The notes beneath the pieces were generated by a model. It made no database searches. It saw nothing but the letters and a program-made list of their open reading frames with translations, and was not told the origin of the DNA. A stretch of DNA of 54,804 bases, taken from positions 1-54,804 of the forward strand of contig JAFXXD010000049.1 in NCBI GenBank assembly GCA_017542475.1, written 5' to 3'. The position numbers were made by a program, and so were the translations under genes. The DNA comes from Ruminococcus sp. Its GTDB lineage: Bacteria > Bacillota > Clostridia > Oscillospirales > Ruminococcaceae. Shown here piece after piece: positions 8,756 through 16,895 of the stretch (position 1 is the stretch's first letter; each line of letters starts with the position of its first letter).

Positions 8756-9534
8756 AAACAGAAATAATCTCAGGACTATTGATACCTTTTCTAGGCACAT
8801 CATTTGGCGCAGCCTGCGTGTTTTTCATGAAACACGCCCTGAGCAGAGGCGTTCAGCGGGCATTGACCGGATTTGCCGCAGGTGTGATGACAGTCGCCTC
8901 CATATGGAGTCTTATCATTCCTGCGATGGATATGTCAGAGAGTATGGGAAAACTGGCTTTTATTCCTGCGGTGGTCGGATTCTGGTGCGGTATCCTGTTC
9001 CTCTTGCTGCTTGACAGCCTGATACCGCATCTGCACATGAACTCTGAGAAAGCTGAGGGGCTTCCCTCAAAGCTGGCGCGGACTACAATGATGGTGCTTG
9101 CTGTCACGCTCCATAATATCCCGGAAGGAATGGCTGTAGGAATCGTATATGCAGGCTTTCTGACGGGTTCGGCAGATATGACAGCAGGCGGCGCACTGGC
9201 ACTGGCTCTCGGTATTGCGATACAGAATTTCCCCGAAGGAGCAATCATATCTATGCCGCTTCATATAGAGGGAAAAAGCAAAGGAAAGGCTTTTGCAGGT
9301 GGCGTTCTGTCAGGTGCAGTTGAACCGATTGGCGCACTTCTCACTATACTGTTTGCAAGTCGATTGTTGCAAGTAATGCCCTATTTGCTGAGTTTTGCCG
9401 CCGGTGCAATGATATATGTCGTAGTGGAAGAACTGATACCCGAAATGTCAGAGGGCGAGCATTCAAACATCGGCGTTATATTGTTTTCTGTTGGCTTTAC
9501 GCTGATGATGATATTGGATGTTGCGCTTGGTTAA
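8752..9534 (+). CDS. ZIP-family divalent metal transporter
   Basis: 260 residues with eight likely membrane helices. The two signature metal-binding helices are clear: HNIPEGMAVG (residues about 121-130) and QNFPEGAIIS (about 162-171), as in GufA/ZupT-like ZIP proteins that import Zn(II), Fe(II) or Mn(II). The long His-rich loop of many ZIPs is short here (HLHM). It overlaps the membrane-anchored methyltransferase gene by four bases. Its place inside a cluster of methyltransferases and ECF genes is the best hint that the cluster deals with metal or a metal chelate. Confidence 0.9.
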   Translation: MKTEIISGLLIPFLGTSFGAACVFFMKHALSRGVQRALTGFAAGVMTVASIWSLIIPAMDMSESMGKLAFIPAVVGFWCGILFLLLLDSLIPHLHMNSEKAEGLPSKLARTTMMVLAVTLHNIPEGMAVGIVYAGFLTGSADMTAGGALALALGIAIQNFPEGAIISMPLHIEGKSKGKAFAGGVLSGAVEPIGALLTILFASRLLQVMPYLLSFAAGAMIYVVVEELIPEMSEGEHSNIGVILFSVGFTLMMILDVALG

Positions 9535-9551
9535 ACGAAAGGAGAAAAAAC

Positions 9552-10196
9552 ATGACAAGCAAAGAATACAAGGACCTATCCGTGAAGGAGTTTACAAAAG
9601 CTGCCGAGATCTATGAATCGGACAATGCAGGCGTCTATAATATGTGCAAGAAAGATTATCCCGACGTACTGGCAGAGCTTGAAAAGGAAAACTTCACCGA
9701 CCTGCTGGACTGCGGCTGCGGAACAGGTCCGATGCTGACGCTGCTTCATAAAAAGTATCCCGACAAGCATTATACAGGCATTGACCTGACACCGAAAATG
9801 ATCGAGGTCGCAAAAAAGAAAAATATGAAGGGCGTGGAGCTTGTGGTCGGTGATTGCGAGAATCTGCCATTTGCAGAGAATTCCTTTGATGTGGTTATAT
9901 GCTGCGAGAGCTTTCATCACTATCCAAATCCGCAGGATTTCTTCAACAGCGTGTATCGTGTCCTCCGTCCGAACGGCAGACTTGTACTGCGCGATGTGAC
10001 TATGGGTACCTCTTTCGGACGTTGGTTCTGCAATAAAATTGAGATACCGCTGATAAATCTGAAAGGTAAAGGCGATGTTCATATGTACAACAGGAATGAG
10101 GTGCAAGAGCTCTGCAAAAATGCAGGACTGCACATGGAATCCTTTGAAAAGCGTGGATTCTGCCGTCTGCATTGTGTTGCAAGAAAAAATGGATAA
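9552..10196 (+). CDS. Class I SAM-dependent methyltransferase, UbiE/Methyltransf_11 type (3 of 4)
   Basis: 214 residues. Motif I is LDCGCGTGPMLTLL (about 52-65), followed by the GIDLTPKMIEVA ribose-binding loop and LPFAENSFDVVICCESFHHY, the usual post-I and motif II region of the UbiE-like group. A GGAG site precedes the ATG by 8 bp. It lies 17 bp after the ZIP gene and 18 bp before a membrane protein, consistent with one long operon. Function beyond methyl transfer cannot be read from the sequence. Confidence 0.87.
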   Translation: MTSKEYKDLSVKEFTKAAEIYESDNAGVYNMCKKDYPDVLAELEKENFTDLLDCGCGTGPMLTLLHKKYPDKHYTGIDLTPKMIEVAKKKNMKGVELVVGDCENLPFAENSFDVVICCESFHHYPNPQDFFNSVYRVLRPNGRLVLRDVTMGTSFGRWFCNKIEIPLINLKGKGDVHMYNRNEVQELCKNAGLHMESFEKRGFCRLHCVARKNG

Positions 10197-10214
10197 GCGC
10201 GAAAGAATAGGGAT

Positions 10215-10865
10215 ATGTATTTAGTATTCTCAATATTAGGATTAATCGGAGGACTGCTTTGCTGCACGGGAGATATTCTCTTTGATTTGAAAGGCAAAGG
10301 AAATGAAAAGCTCGGAACTTCTAAGAATATTGACAGCAACTGGCTCAAAATGGCTGACTGGAGATTCGGTCTGTCCATTGCGCTTGCAATGATAGGCGAT
10401 GCACTGGTGGGACTAGGCTTTTATTCTATCGGTATGCAAATCGCTGAAACACATTCTCTGCTCGGCTATCTGACAATTGGCTTCGGATATTTCGGTGTAA
10501 TGGCTGGCATTTTCATCCATGCATTTCTCTGCGTCCAGGCTCTTATTTACAAAGGTGCAATGATACATGGAAATCTTCAAGTTGCCGACGATATTCTCGA
10601 AAAAATATACAAGCAGATCATGCCGACATTCCTTTTAGGTTATGCAACACTTTTAGTACCGACAGTTCTTGTGATAATCGCAATTCTGAATGGAGCACTT
10701 GATGTGCCGAAGATATGTGTGGTTTTGAATCCAATCGTATTTCTGATATTTGGAACGATCTGCCGAAAAATTGATCCTGTGAAATTTCAGGATCTTCCCG
10801 GAATCATCATGCCGAGCTTTGGACTTTCTTTGTTCGGGCTAAAAGGCATACTTAACCTTATTTAG
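10215..10865 (+). CDS. Integral membrane protein of unknown function (DUF6796-like)
   Basis: 216 residues with about six hydrophobic segments and no recognisable catalytic motif. The opening GLIGGLLCCTGDILFDLKG and the end GIIMPSFGLSLFGLKGIL recall a family of uncharacterised membrane proteins (DUF6796), a recollection I could not verify. It sits between the third and fourth methyltransferase genes with short gaps on both sides and is probably part of the same transcript. Confidence 0.6.
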   Translation: MYLVFSILGLIGGLLCCTGDILFDLKGKGNEKLGTSKNIDSNWLKMADWRFGLSIALAMIGDALVGLGFYSIGMQIAETHSLLGYLTIGFGYFGVMAGIFIHAFLCVQALIYKGAMIHGNLQVADDILEKIYKQIMPTFLLGYATLLVPTVLVIIAILNGALDVPKICVVLNPIVFLIFGTICRKIDPVKFQDLPGIIMPSFGLSLFGLKGILNLI

Positions 10866-10889
10866 TAAAAAACAATGGAGGATAATACT

Positions 10890-11513
10890 ATGGGACTTAT
10901 GAAGAAATTTTTTAGTCAGACAAGAAAACCGGAAGGCACACTCGGAAAGATGATGCTTTCCGGAATGAACTCCGGTCACGCAAAGCTGGCAGACTGGGGA
11001 TTTGAGCATTTACCGAAGCTCTCTCCGAAAAAGGCTGCCGACCTTGGCTGCGGTGCAGGAAGAAATGCAGGAGAGCTGCTGAAAAAATATCCGCAGGCAA
11101 AAGTCACCGCAATGGACTATTCTGCACTTTCAGTTCAAAAGGCAAAGGAATACAATCAGGCAATGATAGACGCAGGCAGATGCAGGGTGATTCAGGGCGA
11201 TGTTTCAAAGCTGCCTCTTGAAGCTGACAGCTTTGAGCTTGTGACTGCGTTTGAAACTATTTATTTCTGGCCAGGACTTGAAAAGTGTTTTTCTCAGGTC
11301 GCTAATATTCTGAAAGACGGCGGTTATTTTATGATATGCAATGAATCTGACGGTACAGATAAGACAAGCAAGAAGTTTGAATCTATTATCGACGGTATGC
11401 GCTGCTATACACCTGCTGAGATAACAGCAGCTTTGAAAGCGGCTGGTTTTACGAGTGTTAAGACAGATCATCATCCTTCAAAACCATGGATAACCGTTAT
11501 AGCTAAGAAATAA
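10890..11513 (+). CDS. Class I SAM-dependent methyltransferase (4 of 4)
   Basis: 207 residues. Motif I AADLGCGAGRNAGELL, ribose loop AMDYSALSVQKA, and LPLEADSFELVTAFETIYFW match the first methyltransferase of this cluster closely, including the shared N-terminal LGKMMLSGM segment and the AAGFTSV motif near the end. I chose the ATG at 10890 because GGAGG lies 8 bp upstream; an ATG 15 bp earlier overlaps that site. It closes the + strand cluster; no terminator hairpin is evident before the convergent DUF6076-like gene. Confidence 0.85.
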   Translation: MGLMKKFFSQTRKPEGTLGKMMLSGMNSGHAKLADWGFEHLPKLSPKKAADLGCGAGRNAGELLKKYPQAKVTAMDYSALSVQKAKEYNQAMIDAGRCRVIQGDVSKLPLEADSFELVTAFETIYFWPGLEKCFSQVANILKDGGYFMICNESDGTDKTSKKFESIIDGMRCYTPAEITAALKAAGFTSVKTDHHPSKPWITVIAKK

Positions 11514-11570
11514 GGATACTGTTCCGATTGGAGCATAATGAAAACGAGTATATGCAAGCATACTTTTAGT

Positions 11571-12170
11571 TTATATCCTAATAAGCTCCTGATACTCCTC
11601 GATTTCCAGTTCACCATCAGCAGCTTTAGTTCGCAGTTGGATAGCATTCTCTCCCCACTCGGCGAACTCGGACTTGCTCATTTTCTTTTTCATGAAGCGA
11701 GCGTAGTGCTGCTTGTAAGCACGGTTGTAGATTTCCCATACAGGATCATTCTTTATCTTTTCCTTGAAGTTGTGACGCATAGCATTGTCGCGGCAGGATT
11801 TCGGAGGATTACTGCTTATCAGGCGTTTGCAGTAGTGAGAAAACGTTGTATGCTTCATGATGAACCAGCGTCCGCAGTTGCGGCACTTGACTGGCATGTA
11901 TTTCTCTTAAATGCATTTAAACAACTCAAAATACAGAAAGGCTCCCAGCGATGTGAAACGATAAGTCTCACAGAGTATGGGACCTTTTTTCGTTTCGAGA
12001 AGCGTATGTCCCATGCACATACTGCCACTTGATACAAGATCACAATGTGATTCAGAGTAACAGTTCTCTGTGAACTGCTGAAAAACTTCTATCACCTTTT
12101 GATTGGACGGATAGTTGTTGTGGGCGCAGAGCTTGTCTGCAAACGGCATAAAAACATTCTTAACGCGCAT
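11571..12170 (-). pseudogene. DUF6076-like gene interrupted by an in-frame stop codon
   Basis: Two minus-strand stretches, 12170-11910 and 11906-11571, are in the same frame and separated only by a TAA at 11907-11909. Read through, they give about 199 residues including a CXXC zinc-ribbon-like segment (KCRNCGRWF), FSHYCKRLISSNPPKSC and an acidic C-terminus. The second copy at 14,895 has GAA at the matching place (FKCIEEKF versus FKCI-stop-EKY), so a single G-to-T change made the stop. The family is known as DUF6076, of unknown function. The downstream part could still be made from its own ATG (MPVKCRNC), but no good ribosome binding site precedes it. Confidence 0.7.
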
Positions 12171-12409
12171 ATATCAGCGCCGCACTTTATCGGGAGTTTT
12201 TGCGTTGCAAAGAGCAAAAATTTTTTATGTGTTACCGTAGATCCCAAACCGTAAAAATACGACACGAACGCGCCAAAAGGCGCTTTGAGAACTGATACAA
12301 AGGTAGTCAGGGATAAAAACACGAAAAAGCTCAGAAAACACCCAAAAACCGAATATAGAATTTTCAACCGATTTCAAAGCCGATTTTGTTGGTTTCGTAC
12401 AGAAGCCAT

Positions 12410-12508
12410 ATGGGCGAGTTTGAGGTAATAAAACACGGTAAACTAACTACCGAAGTTTACGGCGGCGGAGATGATTTTATGAAGTCAATTATCAAGCGAA
12501 AAACATGA
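12410..12508 (+). CDS. Small open frame, possible C-terminal remnant
   Basis: 32 codons from an ATG (MGEFEVIKHGKLTTEVYG...) with no clear ribosome binding site. The frame is also open upstream, which suits the tail of a decayed gene better than a real small gene. It lies alone on the + strand in the 375-bp gap between the DUF6076-like pseudogene and the first HipA-like gene. Apart from this and the terminator nearby I see nothing else in that gap. Confidence 0.2.
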   Translation: MGEFEVIKHGKLTTEVYGGGDDFMKSIIKRKT

Positions 12509-12517
12509 TAAAAACAA

Positions 12518-12540
12518 GCCGCAGGAGTTTTTCCTGCGGC
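12518..12540. terminator. Intrinsic terminator downstream of the HipA-like genes
   Basis: GCCGCAGGA and TCCTGCGGC form a perfect 9-bp stem with a GTTTT loop. On the minus strand it is followed by TTGTTTTTA, so it would terminate the HipA-like transcript 5 bp after the stop codon; on the + strand it is followed by TATTTTA. Confidence 0.8.
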
Positions 12541-12544
12541 TATT

Positions 12545-13645
12545 TTACGCATTATACAATTCAAGCAGTCTGTCTATCCTGCGCTTAATAAAGCCGTTCA
12601 GAGCAGAAAGCCTTTCATCAGTAACAGGATAGTCCTTGTGGTTCGCAAAGCTGAAATCCTTTATATTATCAAGTCGGCGGTGCATATCCTCGCTCATAAG
12701 CGTCGGAATATGATCGTCGAAGCTGTAATAAGCAAAGGGAACGTGGTTGATGCCGTATTCGATAAAGTCTTCGGCAGTTTCGTTTTTGCAATGACTGCAA
12801 AGTCCCATACCGTTATCGAAAATCGGAGCAAGGCTTATTATCTCGTAAGTATCCGAATCAACAAGGAACTGAATGTTGTTCAGATGCCTGTCGTAGTTGC
12901 AGGTAAGAGCGTCAAGCACGAGCATATCGCGCAGCTTATCACCTGCGCCCAGTTTGTCCGCAGTATTGAGATATTCGAGCAGTTCAAAGCAGTTTCTGAA
13001 ATAATACACCGAAGGTATCATGCTGACTTCCTTGGAAGTTATCAGCTTGCAGGTGCTGACGATCCTGTCGTGATAGCTGTCGAGGTCATATCCAATATGC
13101 TCAACGCCGAGTGCATTTTCGAGCAGTGAGACGAAGTATTCGGAGTAAGTCTCGTAGCCCGCACCGTCAAAGCCCTTTGTACCGCCCTTGAGCAGATAAA
13201 CTCCGTCGGGACACCGAACCCAGCACTTAGGAAGCATACCGTCAGTTCCGTACTCGGGAGAAGTGGTCTTGAAGCTGAGGTCGGATATGCCGCCCATGAA
13301 TGCGGTCTGTGAAACTATTTCGCTGAACTCGTTGTCGTAAAGGTTGACATCGCTCCACTTGCTGTCAGAGTGCTCTTCCTTTACCCACAGCGTATCCGTG
13401 AGAGTCAGTCCGAGGGATACGTCGATGAAGCTCTTGATGTCGGTCATTCCGAGGCTTCGCAGCAGCTTTGCTATCTCCGCGCGGTGCTTGGCACTGCGGC
13501 GAGTTTCGAGCCAGTTTTTCAACTTCATATCACCGTATATCTCGGGGAGACTGCCTGAGATAAGCTTCGGGACGGCTGTGCCGAGCTCGTTTTTAGTATA
13601 GTCAAATTCCGCGATGATACGGTCTTTATTCATTATATAATACAC
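12545..13645 (-). CDS. HipA-like kinase-fold protein (tandem copy 1)
   Basis: 366 residues. Features of the HipA/PI3K-like kinase fold are visible: a Gly-rich nucleotide segment LLKGGTKG (151-158), a catalytic-loop match NYDRHLNN (250-257, as in N-x-D-R-H-x-x-N) and a metal-binding LAPIFDNG (272-279, the DFG counterpart). The N-terminal 130 residues include SLGLTLTDTLWV and GMLPKCW, shared with its neighbour. The start is taken as GTG 13645, with GGGAGG 7 to 8 bp upstream; the in-frame ATG at 13633 is too far from that site. It follows the second copy by 32 bp. No HipB-like DNA-binding partner is present. Role in toxin-antitoxin or phage defence is inference. Confidence 0.7.
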   Translation of the reverse strand: MYYIMNKDRIIAEFDYTKNELGTAVPKLISGSLPEIYGDMKLKNWLETRRSAKHRAEIAKLLRSLGMTDIKSFIDVSLGLTLTDTLWVKEEHSDSKWSDVNLYDNEFSEIVSQTAFMGGISDLSFKTTSPEYGTDGMLPKCWVRCPDGVYLLKGGTKGFDGAGYETYSEYFVSLLENALGVEHIGYDLDSYHDRIVSTCKLITSKEVSMIPSVYYFRNCFELLEYLNTADKLGAGDKLRDMLVLDALTCNYDRHLNNIQFLVDSDTYEIISLAPIFDNGMGLCSHCKNETAEDFIEYGINHVPFAYYSFDDHIPTLMSEDMHRRLDNIKDFSFANHKDYPVTDERLSALNGFIKRRIDRLLELYNA

Positions 13646-13677
13646 GGCGAAGCCTCCCTTCGATTTGATGAGTTGCT

Positions 13678-14811
13678 TTATTTCAGCAATTCATTTGCCC
13701 TTTTGTGTACCTGTTCTTCGATTAGTTTCAGCCGCTTGCTGCCAAGATTATATCTTGAATGACGCTTGAAGCAGAAGTCGAGCAAACTGCGAAGTCCGTC
13801 TCTGTGTCTGTTGGTAAGCACATTTTTGGCTGTGCCGATGAAGTCGTCATACACGCAGGGAACAAGCGTATCTGCATAGCCGCTGAGCGTCTTATCAGAA
13901 GCAAGGACGTCTCTGCCTGCAAGGTTGAAAAGCGAGTTGCCGTGGTCGAACAGAGGTGCAGGAGCAGCTATCTTATTCGTGCGGTTATCGACTAAGAAGC
14001 CAAAGTTTCCGAAGTGCCTGTCGACGTTGCAAATTACTGCGTCAAGCACCAGCATATCGTCAAGCGCATTTATGAACTCCTCGCCCAGTGATTCGTAATA
14101 CTCACGGACAGCTTTCATACCGCCTTTTGTGACCAGTCTGCCGATAGGCATAAAAGAATAGTCCTTGCTTGTGAACAGCTCGCAGGTGGAGCACAGCTCG
14201 CCCTGCCATTTTGAAAGTCCGTAGGAGATAGCATTGATACCCAGAGCGTATGCTATCTGAGCAGCGTAGAACTCCGAATAGGGCTCGTTGCCCGTGTTTG
14301 AAGCTCCGCTCGTTCCGCCCTTGTAGAGCCTGATAGCACCGCTTTCTCTGCGCCAGCACTTAGGCAGCATACCATTCGTTGTGAACTCAGGACAGGACGC
14401 CAGAGAAGTCCTCACAGAGCTGCCGCAGCCAGTGAAGGCGATAAGTCCCAGCACTCTGCTGAACCTGTTTTCGTACAGGTTGTACTCCGCAAAGCTGCCC
14501 TCAAAGCCTTCCTCAACTACCCAGTAGCAGTCGTTCAGCGACAGTCCCTTTGATACGCTGAGTATACTCATAGGACGGTTGAGATTGAGTCCGCACTTGC
14601 TTAGAAAGCTGTGGACGTATGCTCGATTTTTCGGAATAGTCCTGTGCCTCAGCCAACGCGAAACGCTGTCGCCGTCTGCGGTCATATCGAGAGGCAGTAA
14701 CGCCTTTTTTTCTTCGTTCACCCAGAGTATTTCTATCTCGGGTGTGCTTGTATCCTCAGTTGCTGTGAACCTCATTAGCGGAGTATCAAAGTGCCGCAGT
14801 TCATATGCCAT
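13678..14811 (-). CDS. HipA-like kinase-fold protein (tandem copy 2)
   Basis: 377 residues, homologous to the gene downstream but clearly diverged. The same kinase landmarks occur: LYKGGTSG (162-169), CNVDRHFGN (261-269) and PAPLFDHGNS (284-293). The shared N-terminal block reads SKGLSLNDCYWV, with NGMLPKCW later. Start at ATG 14811 with GGAGG just upstream and a consensus-like promoter 30 bp further. The pair form one transcription unit. The catalytic Asp, His and Asn positions look intact in both, so both may be active kinases; their targets are unknown. Confidence 0.7.
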   Translation of the reverse strand: MAYELRHFDTPLMRFTATEDTSTPEIEILWVNEEKKALLPLDMTADGDSVSRWLRHRTIPKNRAYVHSFLSKCGLNLNRPMSILSVSKGLSLNDCYWVVEEGFEGSFAEYNLYENRFSRVLGLIAFTGCGSSVRTSLASCPEFTTNGMLPKCWRRESGAIRLYKGGTSGASNTGNEPYSEFYAAQIAYALGINAISYGLSKWQGELCSTCELFTSKDYSFMPIGRLVTKGGMKAVREYYESLGEEFINALDDMLVLDAVICNVDRHFGNFGFLVDNRTNKIAAPAPLFDHGNSLFNLAGRDVLASDKTLSGYADTLVPCVYDDFIGTAKNVLTNRHRDGLRSLLDFCFKRHSRYNLGSKRLKLIEEQVHKRANELLK

Positions 14812-14840
14812 GTTACCGCCTCCTTTCGTTTAGTGTAGTT

Positions 14841-14869
14841 ATTATACCACAACAGAGCGGTTTAATCAA
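14841..14869 (-). promoter_or_regulatory. Sigma-A promoter of the HipA-like operon
   Basis: On the minus strand TTGATT (14869-14864), a 17-bp spacer and TATAAT (14846-14841) lie about 30 bp upstream of the start codon at 14811, with a GGAGG site in between. Confidence 0.75.
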
Positions 14870-14894
14870 GAGCTTTGTTAAAACAGTTTTTAGG

Positions 14895-15317
14895 CTATAT
14901 TCTGATCAGCTTCTGATACTCTTCAATCTCCAGCTCGCCGTTAGCTGCTTTAGTTCGCAGCTCAATTGCATACTCTCCCCACTCTGAAAACTCAGCCTTT
15001 GTCATTTTATCTTTCATAAAGTGAGCGTAGTGCTGCTTGTAGCCGCGGTTGTATATCTCCCATATAGGATCATTTTTGAGCTTGTCCTTGAAGTTGTGAC
15101 TCATAGCGTGGTCTCGACAAGTCTTCGGAGGATTGCTGCTGATTAGCCGCTTGCAGTAGTGTGAGAATGTTGTGTTCTTCATGATGAACCAGCGACCGCA
15201 GTTCTTGCAGCGGACAGGCATAAACTTCTCTTCAATGCACTTGAACAGCTCAAAATACAGAAAGGCTCCCAGCGATGTGAAACTGTAAGTTTCGCACTGG
15301 CATTTCTTATAATTCAA
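14895..15317 (-). pseudogene. DUF6076-like gene, N-terminally truncated second copy
   Basis: 140 codons from a TTG. From CETYSFTSLGAFLYF onward it is strongly similar to the copy at 11,571, including KCKNCGRWFIM, FSHYCKRLISSNPP and the final EIEEYQKLIRI. The region upstream of CETY, which the other copy has, is missing, and no ribosome binding site is seen. The two copies flank the HipA-like pair in the same orientation, so they could have recombined or arisen with a duplication of the locus. The C-terminal part might still be translated. Confidence 0.6.
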
Positions 15318-15360
15318 GTGCGAAATACGATGGCTTATATCTGATTATAGCCAACAGAGA

Positions 15361-15389
15361 TTGACATTTTCAGCTTTGCGAAGTATAAT
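15361..15389 (+). promoter_or_regulatory. Consensus sigma-A promoter
   Basis: TTGACA (15361-15366), 17 bp, TATAAT (15384-15389): a perfect consensus promoter. It points at the small operon starting at 15,505, leaving a leader of about 110 bases. Confidence 0.85.
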
Positions 15390-15504
15390 TATTGATAATC
15401 TCGTATCTGTTGTATACTTGAACGAAATCACGGCGGACGCTTCAACGAGCCTGAGAAACGTATCTCCAAAGGGATAAAATGGATTGCCAAAGGAGGAATG
15501 AACT

Positions 15505-15708
15505 ATGACATTTGACGAGAATTATACGAAACTTCCAAAGGTTTATAAACGCGCGGGCAAGGAATGTTATCTTGACCCCATAAGAAATAAGCTGATAAAT
15601 GTTACGCCTAAGGAAACAGTCAGGCAGAGAGTTATCCAATTCCTTGTAGAAACCGGCACGCCGAGCAATATGAAAGAAGCGTATGAATCGGGCGATTCGA
15701 TATATTAA
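15505..15708 (+). pseudogene. N-terminal fragment of a type I restriction-enzyme R-type protein (HSDR_N_2-like)
   Basis: 67 codons with a strong GGAGG site before the ATG. The sequence KVYKRAGKECYLDPIRNKLINVTPKETVRQRVIQFL resembles the start of HsdR N-terminal-domain proteins (HSDR_N_2 type), which are usually much longer. The last part (TGTPSNMKEAYESGDSIY) does not look like that family. It seems a truncated, fused remnant that still provides the promoter and leader for the genes behind it. Identification is from memory of the family and is tentative. Confidence 0.45.
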
Positions 15709-15723
15709 AATTGGAGTAGAGAA

Positions 15724-16413
15724 ATGAAATACGCAGAAGTACAGAAAATAGCAAAAGATACGATAGAATTCATAAAAACTAAGATAACCGCAGGAATGAA
15801 ACTCACGGATATCAGACAGCTTTGCGAAGATAAAATGCTCGAATCAGGAGCTGATTCGTTCTGGTACTGGGATATAGGAGCTTTTGTATTTGCAGGAGAT
15901 GAAACTACGGTTTCAGTTTCTGGCAGAGAATACGTTACTTCCGACAGAATTATAGCTTCAGATGATATCATAACAATAGACCTCAGCCCTCAGAACAATA
16001 ACATCTGGGGCGACTACGCCCGAACGATAATACTTGAAAACGGAAGCGTGGCTGATGATATAAACAGTATTCGCAACGATGAATGGCGCAGAGGTCTGCT
16101 TATGGAGGAGGAACTCCACAAGGAGCTTGTCGCATTTGCAACTTCGCAGACTACATTTGAGGAGCTTTATTACCATATCAATCAGCTCATAGCCTCGCAC
16201 GGCTTTATAAACCTTGATTTTCTCGGAAATCTCGGTCATTCTATTGTCAAAGACAAGAATGACCGTATCTATACTGAAAAAGGCAATACCGCTCCGCTTT
16301 CGTCGGTGGACTATTTCACATTTGAGCCGCATATAAGCATTCCGAACTCGAAATACGGATACAAGAAGGAGAATATTTATTACTTCAATTCGGGAAAGCT
16401 GATTGAATTATAG
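15724..16413 (+). CDS. M24-family metallopeptidase (Xaa-Pro aminopeptidase-like)
   Basis: 229 residues, the size of a bare M24 'pita-bread' catalytic domain without the N-terminal creatinase domain. The metal ligands can be placed: Asp in TIDLSPQ, Asp in WGDYART, His in NLGHSIV, Glu in FTFEPHI and Glu in the final KKENIYYF. Related proteins are aminopeptidases that use two Mn(II) or Co(II) ions, though some members have other activities. It starts 15 bp after the restriction-enzyme fragment and 9 bp before a GNAT gene, in one probable operon. Confidence 0.8.
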   Translation: MKYAEVQKIAKDTIEFIKTKITAGMKLTDIRQLCEDKMLESGADSFWYWDIGAFVFAGDETTVSVSGREYVTSDRIIASDDIITIDLSPQNNNIWGDYARTIILENGSVADDINSIRNDEWRRGLLMEEELHKELVAFATSQTTFEELYYHINQLIASHGFINLDFLGNLGHSIVKDKNDRIYTEKGNTAPLSSVDYFTFEPHISIPNSKYGYKKENIYYFNSGKLIEL

Positions 16414-16422
16414 GAGAATAAT

Positions 16423-16878
16423 ATGATACACAAAGCACAAGTAAACGACCTGCAAGAGATATTACAGCTTCAATATCTTGCGTATCAGAGCGAAGCTGAC
16501 TTGTTTGGAAGTCGTGACATTCCTCCGCTGAAACAGACTCTTGATGAAGTCGTTGAAGAGTTCAGAAGCGGCATTATACTGAAAATGGTCGATGATAAGA
16601 ATGTCATTATAGGCTCAGTGCGGGCGCAGGAACGTGACGGAACGGTCTATATCGGCAAGCTTATGGTACACCCTGATCACCGTCATAAAGGCTACGGTAC
16701 AAGGCTTCTGTGCGAGATAGAGAAATGCTTTCCTGATAAGCGGTACGAGCTTTTCACAAGTACCCGAAGTCTCGATAATATCCGTCTTTATCAGAAGCTG
16801 GGTTATTCTATATTCGCACGAAAAGCCGTAAATGATGAACTCGAATTTGTGTATATGGAGAAAAATGAAAACAATTGA
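16423..16878 (+). CDS. GNAT-family N-acetyltransferase
   Basis: 151 residues, a compact GNAT domain. The acetyl-CoA pyrophosphate segment VHPDHRHKGYGTRLLCEIE (about 85-103) and the late DNIRLYQKLGY strand-helix are clear. An AGGAG site precedes the ATG. It follows the M24 peptidase by 9 bp. The acceptor substrate is not evident. Confidence 0.88.
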   Translation: MIHKAQVNDLQEILQLQYLAYQSEADLFGSRDIPPLKQTLDEVVEEFRSGIILKMVDDKNVIIGSVRAQERDGTVYIGKLMVHPDHRHKGYGTRLLCEIEKCFPDKRYELFTSTRSLDNIRLYQKLGYSIFARKAVNDELEFVYMEKNENN

Positions 16879-16895
16879 TATTAACGGAGGTAATT

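Noticed and set aside
12092-12367. 91-codon minus-strand frame starting MKILYSVFGCF
   Set aside because: It overlaps the DUF6076-like frame, lacks a ribosome binding site, and the hydrophobic start is not followed by any family signal.
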